A DNA stretch of 13,031 nt from Lachnospiraceae bacterium (GTDB taxonomy: Bacteria; Bacillota_A; Clostridia; Lachnospirales; Lachnospiraceae), in NCBI GenBank assembly GCA_017416055.1, contig JAFQDI010000022.1, positions 1 to 13,031 on the forward strand, read 5' to 3'. Positions 6,652-13,031 of the stretch are shown here, piece after piece. A model generated the notes under the pieces. The model was not told the origin of the DNA. It saw only the letters and a list, made by a program, of their open reading frames with translations, and did not search any database. The translations under genes were made by a program, and so were the position numbers. Each line of letters opens with the position of its first letter. Positions within the stretch are counted from its first letter, which is position 1.

Positions 6652-8196
6652 ATGAAAAAAAGAGGTTTGATACTGCTTTTATGTGTGACGTTGCTTTTTG
6701 GTATGGTTGGTTGTAATAACAATAACAATACCACTACAGATGAGAGTACGCTGTCGGAGTCGGATATTGCAGACCTGATGCAGCAGACTACAATAGCCGA
6801 AGACCGTGAGCCGGTTACGATTACCTTTGGAGGATGGGGACACTGGATTTTGTTGAGAGAGTGGTTTGATGCCTTCGAGGAGAAGTACCCCTGGATTACG
6901 GTAGAGGTGGTAAAGCCTGTTGACGAGGATTGGTACGAAGACAGTCTGATGCGATTGGCGGCTACGGGAAAGATGCCTGACGTTTTTAACAGCGGAGAGA
7001 TCGAAACTTGTCTGATGAATGGTTGGTCTGTGGACTTGACCCCTTACTTTGAAAATGATCCGGATACGGAGAATTATCTGGACTGGCTGCTTGAATACGG
7101 ATCGTCGAACGACAGGATCTACATGATTGCCAGCTGTTTGTATCTGGATTTGATGATGATCAACACAACGATGCTGGATGAGGTGAATGCGGAAATTCCC
7201 GACTATAACTGGACAATCGATGAGTTTGTTGACGTTCTGAGAGCCACCACGGTGAAGGGCGAGAGTATCGGCATTACCAACATTGTTGATATGCTTCGCT
7301 GGCTGCCGGCCCAGTGTGGAAATTCCGACCTGAGCTGCTTTTCTTACAATGTGAAAACAGAGCACTTTGAATTCGGCGAAGAGTTTGTTGAGTGCCTGAA
7401 TCTCTGCAAAAAAGTATTCGATGAGGAACTCTCTTTGTGGGAGCAGCTGGATTTGAAATACGGCAATCTGTATAGCGGAGCAACCGCGGAAGAAAACGAG
7501 TTGATTGAGGAAAATCGTGACAATGCCACCATGGAATTGGTGGGCGATAACCGTGAGCTGTGGAGAGTCGGAAAGTATGGCACCAATTATCTGAGCTCCT
7601 ACTCAGTGGGCTGGTATTACAGTGAAGAATATGTCGGCTTTGACTGGGAAGTATACCCGATGCCGGTAAAGGAAGAAGGGCAGGTGGCGAGAACCTGTGT
7701 ATATCCCGATTTTATGTGTGTGTCCACTTCGGCAGAGAATCCCTATGAATGCTATTTGCTGGTGAAATGGATGTCCTACGATCTGGATGGCTATCGTGCA
7801 TTTGTGGACATTGTAAATAATTACGATCAGGAAGAGTACATCAAGAAGTATGAGGGTGTATACCCTGCATCCTATTTCCCCGCAGGGCTTGGCGGTGTTG
7901 ACCGTATTCCTGCCCTTAAGGAAGAGGTGGTAATCGATTTGTTCTCCACGATCGATTCGGTTTATACACAGAAGGAAGGTATGATTGAGATTATCAGCAA
8001 CGTTTATGAAAACGGATATGTAAACGGCCTGACCTGTCTTCCGAATATGAATGAAATCAGAAATCTTATCTTTGATACGATTGTAAATGAAGTTCTTTCG
8101 GGAAAGAAATCTGCGGCAGATATTGTTGAGGATTTGGAGAGGCGTTGCAACGCGATCCTTGATGAAGAGCGCAGATTGGCGGGAATGATTGAATAA
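6652..8196 (+). CDS. ABC transporter extracellular solute-binding lipoprotein, carbohydrate type
   Basis: This 514-residue lipoprotein captures the substrate outside the membrane and hands it to an ABC importer. From ATG 6652 the N terminus is a lipoprotein signal: MKKR, a hydrophobic run, then lipobox MVGC with lipidated C21. A polar Asn/Thr/Ser linker of about 25 residues follows. The mature part begins with VTITFGGWGHW, then WFDAFEEKYPWITVEV, and later PDVF, the opening pattern of SBP_bac_1 sugar-binding proteins. Many Trp and Tyr residues fit a sugar-binding cleft. It is somewhat longer than the usual 400-450 residues. It is the natural partner of the permeases at 334-2147 but lies 4.5 kb away behind its own candidate promoter. 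A second binding protein could lie upstream of the window. It is followed by a strong terminator at 8249-8296. Confidence 0.9.
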   Translation: MKKRGLILLLCVTLLFGMVGCNNNNNTTTDESTLSESDIADLMQQTTIAEDREPVTITFGGWGHWILLREWFDAFEEKYPWITVEVVKPVDEDWYEDSLMRLAATGKMPDVFNSGEIETCLMNGWSVDLTPYFENDPDTENYLDWLLEYGSSNDRIYMIASCLYLDLMMINTTMLDEVNAEIPDYNWTIDEFVDVLRATTVKGESIGITNIVDMLRWLPAQCGNSDLSCFSYNVKTEHFEFGEEFVECLNLCKKVFDEELSLWEQLDLKYGNLYSGATAEENELIEENRDNATMELVGDNRELWRVGKYGTNYLSSYSVGWYYSEEYVGFDWEVYPMPVKEEGQVARTCVYPDFMCVSTSAENPYECYLLVKWMSYDLDGYRAFVDIVNNYDQEEYIKKYEGVYPASYFPAGLGGVDRIPALKEEVVIDLFSTIDSVYTQKEGMIEIISNVYENGYVNGLTCLPNMNEIRNLIFDTIVNEVLSGKKSAADIVEDLERRCNAILDEERRLAGMIE

Positions 8197-8248
8197 AGAC
8201 GTGAAAGTTTGCTCTTGCCAAATGTTGTGACAGGAATTGAGCAGATGG

Positions 8249-8296
8249 AAAAGGCGGCAGCACCACTTTTATGTTTAGTAGTGTCGGCCGCCTTTT
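8249..8296 (+). terminator. Strong rho-independent terminator / possible attenuator before the MATE gene
   Basis: AAAAGGCGGC (8249-8258) pairs perfectly with GCCGCCTTTT (8287-8296). An imperfect inner stem is formed by GCACCACT and AGTGTC. The T-run supports termination on the plus strand, and the A-run makes it usable on the minus strand too. It ends 14 nt before the MATE start codon, leaving no room for a promoter in between. Confidence 0.85.
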
Positions 8297-8300
8297 AAAT

Positions 8301-8306
8301 GGGGGG
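8301..8306 (+). promoter_or_regulatory. G-rich ribosome binding site of the MATE gene
   Basis: GGGGGG lies 4 nt before ATG 8311. The in-frame ATG at 8299 is only 2 nt past the terminator T-run and has no ribosome binding site, so 8311 is taken as the start. The site is unusual in being almost in contact with the terminator hairpin. Confidence 0.5.
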
Positions 8307-8310
8307 TACG

Positions 8311-9657
8311 ATGAAAAAAACTTGTGAGATTGATATGTGCAGTGGTGCAGTTTTGCCTAACATGTTGCGTTTTGCATATCCACTGATTCTTTCGAACATG
8401 CTGCAGTTGGCTTTCCATGCTGCAGATGTGATTGTGGTGGGCAGATTTGCCGGAGATGAGGCGCTGGCAGCGGTCGGATCCACAGGGAATGTGGTGGCAC
8501 TGCTGATCAATTTTTTTATTGGTCTTTCTATCGGAGCAAACGTTCTTGTTTCGCGTTATTATGGAGCGAAGCAAGATGGGGAACTCCGTGAGACTGTGCA
8601 TACCTCGATATACTTAAGTCTGATCAGCGGTGCGGTGCTTACTGTTCTTGGACTGTGTCTGAGTAAACCGATGCTTAGATTGATCAAGGTCCCGGAGGAA
8701 ATACTGGATTCGGCGGCGCTGTATCTTGGGATTTATTTCCTGGGGATGACCGCCAATATGGTCTGTAATTTCGGCAGCGCGATTTTGAGAGCGGTGGGAG
8801 ATACTAAGCGCCCGATGTATTACCTTACCTTAGCCGGAGTGGTCAATGTGACACTTAACCTGTTGTTTGTGATCGTGTTTAAGATGGATGTGGCCGGTGT
8901 GGCGTTGGCTACCGTGGTTTCCCAGTGCATCTCTGCGCTAATGATCCTTCGCTGTCTGATGAAGGAACAAGGAGCGATCCGGCTTGATTGGAAATTGCTG
9001 AAAATAGAACCGGACAGACTCAGGCAGCTGATCAGTATCGGTTTGCCTGCCAGTATTGAGAGTATCCTGCTTACGATCTCCAACTTTTTTGTGCAGACCA
9101 TGTTGAATGGCTTTGGGTCCACGGCGGTAGCGGCGGAAGCCGCAGGGGCGAATATTGATGATTTTATCCATATAGCAATGGATGCGTTTTATCAGGCAGT
9201 GTTGTCTTTTACCAGTCAAAATATGGGGGCAAACCGCCGGGATCGGATCAATAAAGTTATGTTTACCGGTTTGGGGTGTGCAATGACGGTGGGATTGGTG
9301 CTCAGCAGTGTGGTTATCTGTTTCGGAGAATTTTTCATGGGACTTTATACCACCAGTGAGGATGTGATCCAGATGGGACTTAACCGTATGCAGATCATGA
9401 CGAGAAACTGTGTTCTCGGCGGCATGCAGCTGGTGGTCATCGGCGCACTGCGCGGCATGGGACGCTCCGTCCTGCCGGCTGTTGTCTCTGTGCTGGGCTA
9501 CTGTGGTGTCCGTGTGTGCCATATGGTGATCGCTTCCCAAATAGAACAGCTGAATACCTTGCGGACGCTGTACATCACTTATCCGACTGTCTGGGGATTT
9601 ATTTTTGTGGTGGGTTTTATCTGCTATTGGCGGGAAAAACGAAGACTGAATTTTTGA
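8311..9657 (+). CDS. MATE family efflux transporter
   Basis: This is a 448-residue membrane protein with about 12 hydrophobic helices in two related halves. The first half starts with MLRFAYPLILSNMLQLAFHAADVIVVGRFAGDEALAAVGS, matching the MATE opening of the Bacillota branch (a helix with P, then 'N-x-D-x-x-x-V-G' replaced by 'A-x-D-V-I-V-V-G-R'). A second-half copy includes LISIGLPASIESILLTISNF. MATE carriers export drugs, metabolites or siderophore-like compounds using Na+ or H+. The gene follows a strong terminator with no obvious promoter after it, so expression needs read-through or a promoter upstream of the hairpin. GRE 2 begins 48 nt downstream and may be in the same transcript. Whether it exports a GRE product is speculation. 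Confidence 0.9.
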   Translation: MKKTCEIDMCSGAVLPNMLRFAYPLILSNMLQLAFHAADVIVVGRFAGDEALAAVGSTGNVVALLINFFIGLSIGANVLVSRYYGAKQDGELRETVHTSIYLSLISGAVLTVLGLCLSKPMLRLIKVPEEILDSAALYLGIYFLGMTANMVCNFGSAILRAVGDTKRPMYYLTLAGVVNVTLNLLFVIVFKMDVAGVALATVVSQCISALMILRCLMKEQGAIRLDWKLLKIEPDRLRQLISIGLPASIESILLTISNFFVQTMLNGFGSTAVAAEAAGANIDDFIHIAMDAFYQAVLSFTSQNMGANRRDRINKVMFTGLGCAMTVGLVLSSVVICFGEFFMGLYTTSEDVIQMGLNRMQIMTRNCVLGGMQLVVIGALRGMGRSVLPAVVSVLGYCGVRVCHMVIASQIEQLNTLRTLYITYPTVWGFIFVVGFICYWREKRRLNF

Positions 9658-9690
9658 GAGTTACTCATAATCAAGTGTTGCAGATGGAGA

Positions 9691-9697
9691 AAGGAGG
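9691..9697 (+). promoter_or_regulatory. Ribosome binding site that decides the GRE 2 start
   Basis: AAGGAGG lies 8 nt before ATG 9706. A TTG at 9700 in the same frame is only 2 nt away. ATG 9706 gives the N terminus MEKREIYNERIRKMRE, which aligns without gaps to MDKRQMYDERIRKLRE of GRE 1. Confidence 0.85.
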
Positions 9698-9705
9698 AAT
9701 TGGAG

Positions 9706-11871
9706 ATGGAGAAAAGAGAAATCTATAATGAGCGCATTCGCAAGATGCGGGAGGATGTACTGGAGGAGATGCGAAAAAGCGGAACCCATATAGAAGGGGA
9801 AAGTTTTGAGCGCACGATTCCTCCGGGAGAAGAGGGAGACGCCCTGCGCCGATGGAGACCGATTTCAAACAGCGACACCGGCGATTTTTACGGCTATATG
9901 GGCTGTGCGGTGAATTTTGCCGGTCAGATCGAGACATTTCCCATATACGTGGCCTCTTATTCTTCTATGGTCAGCAGCTATTATGGCAGTATGGTGCACC
10001 AATGGAGGAAGACATTCCGCCACCCTTCCGTTGATTTCGGAGAAATTGATCCGTTGGTACAAAAGTATGTGATGCAGGAGTGCTATGGGATGCCCAATCA
10101 CTTTTGCGGGGATGTGAGGATCGGCCTGGAGCTGGGCTGGGGAGGACTTCTGGAAAAACTGATTCGCTGCCGGGAAAACAACCGGGACAAGAATGAACAG
10201 ACGAGAGAGTTTTACGAGGCCGAAATATTGTTTGTGGAAGCGGTTATTTCCTGGATCCGCAGGACAAGTCTTGCCATCGAAAAGGCGATGGAGCAGGAAA
10301 ACCATCCCGATCTGCGGGAAAATCTGCGTCAGATGCTCTGTGTGAACCGGAATCTGGAAACAAAGCCGCCGGCTACCTTCCGTGAAGCATGCCAGTTTTT
10401 GTGTTGGTACAATGTTGTCGGCTGTTCGTATAACGGTGACGGGGCGGGCTGCCAGCTGGATGTGGAATTGCTGCCCTATTATGAGAAGGATATCGCTGAA
10501 GGCCGGATCGATGAGGAAGATGCGGTGTACTATCTGTGCGGTCTGTTGGTGTCGTGCAATAAGTTCCACCAGATTTGCGGGCTCGATGAGAACGGTCAGG
10601 ATATTGACAATCGGCTTTCCTGGCTGGTTCTTGAAGCGCTGCGGAGGCTGAATCTGCCGTCGGATCTGACGTTTTGTGTGCACAGCCGGCAGGATCCGAA
10701 GATCTTTCGGCGGGCGGTAGAATTGCTTTGTACCTATCAGAATGCCTGGCCGAGATTTATGAATGCAGATGCACTGGCGGAAGGGTTTATGGCCAATGGA
10801 TTTGACCGGGAGGATGCCTACCGGCGGGTGATGGGCGGCTGTCATTGGCTCAGTGCGCCGGGGAAAGAGTACACGTTAAGCGACGCCACAAAGATTAATT
10901 TGGCGAAGGTGTTTGAGCTCGCTTTCGAGGATATGATGCAGGAGGGGAATCCGTCTATGGAGAGACTGCAGGAGCTCTTCGAGTGTCATATGCGTATCGC
11001 CATGGATGTGGCGGTCGCGTCGTCGGATAATCACCTGCGAACCTTTGCTCAAAATATGCCGGAGTTGTTTTTGAATCTCTTTTGTCATGGACCGGTGGAG
11101 AAGGGCAGGGATGTGTCCAACCACAGTGTGCGCTACTATAATCTTTGCATGGACGGAACCGGAATTGCGGTGGCTGCGGACTCCTTTGCGGCGCTGGAGC
11201 AGCGCGTCGTGAGGGAAAAAAGACTCACCTGGGAACAGGTGTGGGAAGCGTTGAAATGCAATTACGAGGGAGAGGCGCGGATCGTCCGCAGTCTTTTACA
11301 GACAGCGGAGAAATATGGGCAGGGAAACAATCTGGGGCAGAAATGGGCAGAACGGCTGACCGGGTTGTTTACGGAGGCGACAGCGAAACTTAAGGGAGCG
11401 GAAGGGCAGCGGTTTTTGCCCGGAATGTATTCCTGGAGACATTATCTGGAATTCGGAAAACATACGGGAGCAACCCCCGACGGCAGATTGGCGGGAATGC
11501 CCCTCAATCACAATGCAAATCCTACTCTGGGCGTGATCAAAAACGGTGAGATGACAGTTGTATCCGAGGCTATCGTGGGCGTGCAGTGTGGCCGCGGCAA
11601 TACTTCTTCCTGGCAGTTGGATCTGGATCCGATGATTGGCAGGATGGAGGATGGAGTCGATAAGGTTGCAGCCTTGATCAAGACACATTTCCAACGGGGT
11701 GGGACATTGATCACACCGAATATTATTGATTCGGAGAAAATCCTGGCGGCAAACGAAAACCCTGACCTGTATCCAGACCTGGTGGTGCGCGTTACGGGGT
11801 ATTCCGCAAACTTTAGGTCTCTTACGCCGGAGCTGCGTCAGCTCATTGTGGACAGAATTGTGAAAGGATAA
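9706..11871 (+). CDS. Glycyl radical enzyme 2 (paralogue of GRE 1, subfamily unassigned)
   Basis: This 721-residue complete GRE has radical loop RVTGY with glycyl residue G698, 23 residues from the end, and probable thiyl cysteine C379 in VMGGCHWL. The C-to-G distance of 319 is the same as in GRE 1. In one block (residues 221-281 of GRE 1) I count 40 of 61 identical residues. Conserved stretches shared by both include GDFYGY, NH(Y/F)CGDV, LGWGG, FLCWYN, SD..KINLAKVFE, NHSV.YYN and AADSFAALEQRV. The residue two after the cysteine is W381, not Glu. The two paralogues differ at +1 (H380 here, Q377 in GRE 1) and in other stretches likely to line the pocket (for example SCNKFHQICG against SETHFYQIAG). 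Different substrates, or two steps of one route, are therefore possible. No activase accompanies this gene. The cupin follows after 20 nt. The ATG 9706 start is supported by its ribosome binding site and by alignment with GRE 1. Confidence 0.93.
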   Translation: MEKREIYNERIRKMREDVLEEMRKSGTHIEGESFERTIPPGEEGDALRRWRPISNSDTGDFYGYMGCAVNFAGQIETFPIYVASYSSMVSSYYGSMVHQWRKTFRHPSVDFGEIDPLVQKYVMQECYGMPNHFCGDVRIGLELGWGGLLEKLIRCRENNRDKNEQTREFYEAEILFVEAVISWIRRTSLAIEKAMEQENHPDLRENLRQMLCVNRNLETKPPATFREACQFLCWYNVVGCSYNGDGAGCQLDVELLPYYEKDIAEGRIDEEDAVYYLCGLLVSCNKFHQICGLDENGQDIDNRLSWLVLEALRRLNLPSDLTFCVHSRQDPKIFRRAVELLCTYQNAWPRFMNADALAEGFMANGFDREDAYRRVMGGCHWLSAPGKEYTLSDATKINLAKVFELAFEDMMQEGNPSMERLQELFECHMRIAMDVAVASSDNHLRTFAQNMPELFLNLFCHGPVEKGRDVSNHSVRYYNLCMDGTGIAVAADSFAALEQRVVREKRLTWEQVWEALKCNYEGEARIVRSLLQTAEKYGQGNNLGQKWAERLTGLFTEATAKLKGAEGQRFLPGMYSWRHYLEFGKHTGATPDGRLAGMPLNHNANPTLGVIKNGEMTVVSEAIVGVQCGRGNTSSWQLDLDPMIGRMEDGVDKVAALIKTHFQRGGTLITPNIIDSEKILAANENPDLYPDLVVRVTGYSANFRSLTPELRQLIVDRIVKG

Positions 11872-11891
11872 TTTAAAGGAGGATATTTGAA

Positions 11892-12239
11892 ATGGCATTG
11901 CTTAAGATGTTGAAGGAATCGGAACAGGAAAGAGAATGTTGGGAAAACTGCCATGACGGCATAGGAACTTTATATGGTGAAAGCCTGCTGACGCAGTTTG
12001 ACCCGAAACGGATTCAGTTTATCAATCGACATATCATGGCACGGGGGACATCGATCGGAGAACATGCTCATAACGGAGAGGAAGAGGTATATTATCTGGT
12101 AGAGGGCAGCGGTATCCTGATTTTTGACGGTGAGGAGTATCCCTTTGAGAAAGGAGATATCTCTTTGGTGCGGGATGGTCACAGCCATGGATTCATCTCG
12201 ACCGCGGAGGAGGCTGTTTTGCTGGTGATCTGCGCGTAA
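11892..12239 (+). CDS. Small single-domain cupin protein
   Basis: This 115-residue protein has one conserved-barrel cupin domain (Cupin_2 type). Motif 1 is at about residues 52-72: G52, H58-A-H60, E64 or E65, then VYYLVEG. Motif 2 is at 88-101: GDISLV, then GHSHGF with H97 and H99. H58, H60, an adjacent Glu and H99 form a plausible metal site. Small cupins of this size include metal-dependent isomerases and lyases acting on sugars or uronates (KdgF, about 110 residues, is one example) as well as sensor or dioxygenase-like proteins; the sequence does not choose between them. AAAGGAGG at 11875-11882 precedes ATG 11892. It starts 20 nt after GRE 2 and is the last gene before a terminator, so it is almost certainly co-expressed with GRE 2 and may act on its product or bind to it. 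Confidence 0.85.
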   Translation: MALLKMLKESEQERECWENCHDGIGTLYGESLLTQFDPKRIQFINRHIMARGTSIGEHAHNGEEEVYYLVEGSGILIFDGEEYPFEKGDISLVRDGHSHGFISTAEEAVLLVICA

Positions 12240-12293
12240 ATCATCAGCGGGGAAAGGTTCTGTTTGATCCCTGCATTATATCGTTGAAAAGCC

Positions 12294-12324
12294 AAGGCCA
12301 CCGGATCGATCGACCGGTGGCCTT
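12294..12324. terminator. Bidirectional terminator between convergent genes
   Basis: AAGGCCACCGG (12294-12304) and CCGGTGGCCTT (12314-12324) form a perfect 11-bp stem with a 9-nt loop, ATCGATCGA. The plus-strand gene ends at 12239, and the minus-strand GtrA stop codon (12328-12330) starts 3 nt beyond the stem. The T-runs are short on both sides (TTATAT on plus; TT then TTTTC on minus). Confidence 0.85.
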
Positions 12325-12327
12325 ATA

Positions 12328-12816
12328 TCATCGATACACAAAAAACTTTCTCGCCAGATAATTCCAGAAGAACACGATCACCGTCGCTGCCACTTTCGCG
12401 ATCATGTAGTGGACGGAAAGCAGTGATCCGAGGAAGATCAACAGCTCCGTGAGCCCCAGCCCGATCACGCCGACCAGCGCGTGTCCGAGAAACTCAGCAG
12501 TTCGGCTCTTTGCGCGGGAACTCTGTGCGTTGAAGACAAATGCCCGGGAGAGAAAATAATTGACGAACAGGCCGCCTCCGAAGCCGATCGCCGCCGCGAT
12601 GTACTTTGAGGCGGTCATCATCATGTCCCCGGGGATCATCGCCCGAAGCAGATGTTCGAATACGTAGAGCAGCCCCCAGTCGACCACGGTGGCGATGCCA
12701 CCGACGAATACGTAGCGGAAGAACTGAATGCCGCCGTTGGTGGTCGGTGTGAGGAAGAGTTCACGCCACTTGCCGCGGCGCACCAGATTCCAGATGTCTT
12801 TGATCAGTGATATCAT
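12328..12816 (-). CDS. GtrA-family membrane protein
   Basis: This 162-residue protein has four predicted helices at about residues 32-57, 67-95, 109-133 and 138-162. It shows the GtrA signatures: F-R-Y-V-F-V-G-G-I-A-T in helix 1, NYFLSRAFVF at the end of helix 2, and FFWNYLARKFFVYR at the C terminus. GtrA-type proteins are thought to help move undecaprenyl-phosphate-linked sugars across the membrane for decoration of cell-surface polymers; the exact role in Gram-positives is not settled. The start ATG at 12816 (minus) is preceded by GGAGGT (12826-12821), 4 nt upstream. It lies 12 nt downstream of the glycosyltransferase-like gene, so the two form an operon. Base composition is visibly richer in G and C than in the ABC permease genes. 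It is functionally separate from the glycyl-radical region. Confidence 0.88.
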   Translation of the reverse strand: MISLIKDIWNLVRRGKWRELFLTPTTNGGIQFFRYVFVGGIATVVDWGLLYVFEHLLRAMIPGDMMMTASKYIAAAIGFGGGLFVNYFLSRAFVFNAQSSRAKSRTAEFLGHALVGVIGLGLTELLIFLGSLLSVHYMIAKVAATVIVFFWNYLARKFFVYR

Positions 12817-12828
12817 ATGGACCTCCGA

Positions 12829-13031
12829 TTATAAGTGAGTATAGAGCACTGCCGAGAGGAGGCAGAACAAAGCGGTGAGCACGGAATACAGATTTTTTGC
12901 TCCGATGGCAACCGTTCCCTTTGCCTCTTTCCACCACAGCCCGACCGCAGCCGAAAACAGCGGAACAGCCGTCGCAAGATACCGGAAATGGATCGTGCAG
13001 GTGAAGGGGTAGGAGATGCAGAAGGTGACAA
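12829..13031 (-). CDS. C-terminal fragment of a membrane glycosyltransferase-like protein (5' end outside window)
   Basis: On the minus strand, the frame whose first full codon is GTC at 13029-13027 is open to TAA at 12831-12829, giving 66 visible residues. It reads VTFCISYPFTCTIHFRYLATAVPL, a hydrophobic helix (LFSAAVGLWW), then a final helix (YSVLTALFCLLSAVLYTHL). The 'SYPFTCT(I/M)xFRY' stretch before terminal helices resembles the C-terminal region of polytopic glycosyltransferases related to the GT39/ArnT group. A 72-codon ORF in another frame here (ending about 12813) is rich in Ser, Pro, Arg and Cys and looks like a shadow. The real gene stops 12 nt before the GtrA start, a typical partnership, since GtrA proteins often travel with membrane glycosyltransferases. 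Only the tail is visible, so the exact family is uncertain. Confidence 0.7.
   Translation of the reverse strand, partial: VTFCISYPFTCTIHFRYLATAVPLFSAAVGLWWKEAKGTVAIGAKNLYSVLTALFCLLSAVLYTHL

Noticed and set aside
9643..9671. Possible promoter before GRE 2 (CATAAT at 9666-9671)
   Set aside because: The -10 resembles consensus, but no acceptable -35 lies 16-18 nt upstream and there is no extended TGn.
9865..10845. 326-codon open frame on the minus strand
   Set aside because: It lies wholly antisense to GRE 2, whose frame has clear family motifs. The translated peptide has no recognisable domain and no convincing ribosome site.
12813..13031. 72-codon minus-strand open frame at the right edge
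   Set aside because: Low-complexity Ser/Pro/Arg/Cys peptide overlapping the GtrA start; a neighbouring frame gives a membrane-protein C terminus with proper operon spacing.
1..13031. CRISPR arrays, tRNA/rRNA genes, insertion sequences, microcompartment shell genes
   Set aside because: I saw no spaced direct repeats, tRNA-like cloverleaf, transposase or shell-protein signature. The absence of shell genes argues against a microcompartment-type GRE locus within this window.

Overview
The window looks like chromosomal DNA of an anaerobic Gram-positive bacterium, most likely a Clostridia-type gut Bacillota. The grounds are strong AGGAGG-type ribosome binding sites, two oxygen-sensitive glycyl radical enzymes (GREs) with a radical-SAM activase, a lipoprotein-type solute-binding protein, and a sugar ABC transporter with no ATPase gene nearby (as when a shared MsmX-type ATPase is used). 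The species cannot be fixed from this sequence.

Layout. (1) 2-6500, plus strand, is one tightly packed run with gaps of 2 to 24 nt: the 3' end of a probable DUF5696/glycoside-hydrolase-like gene, two sugar-type ABC permeases, a GRE activase, GRE 1, and an MFS transporter. (2) 6501-6651 is an A-rich regulatory gap with a candidate promoter. It leads to an extracellular solute-binding lipoprotein (6652-8196). (3) 8249-8296 is a strong hairpin terminator lying just 14 nt before the next start codon. (4) 8311-12239, plus strand: MATE transporter, GRE 2 and a small cupin; GRE 2 and the cupin are almost certainly co-transcribed. (5) A perfect 11-bp bidirectional terminator (12294-12324) separates this from an unrelated, visibly GC-richer minus-strand pair: the C-terminal end of a membrane glycosyltransferase-like protein followed by a GtrA-family protein.

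How the genes may work together (inference): an oligosaccharide or sugar-like compound is captured by the solute-binding protein and imported by the two permeases, perhaps after trimming by the DUF5696-type protein. A GRE, activated by the radical-SAM protein, then makes or breaks a bond in the substrate. The MFS and MATE carriers could move substrates or products, and the cupin could act on the GRE 2 product. The substrate is unknown.

Most notable point: both GREs are complete and have the glycyl-radical loop (RVTGY) and a plausible thiyl cysteine. However, the cysteine loop reads GGC-Q-W in one and GGC-H-W in the other, instead of the GCVE of known GRE eliminases/decarboxylases or the CC of pyruvate formate-lyase. 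They appear to be a paralogous pair from a GRE subfamily I cannot assign to any characterised reaction, linked to carbohydrate uptake genes. Several start codons were moved from the longest possible ORF to better-supported positions, and a truncated minus-strand gene at the right edge was found in a different frame from the obvious ORF there.
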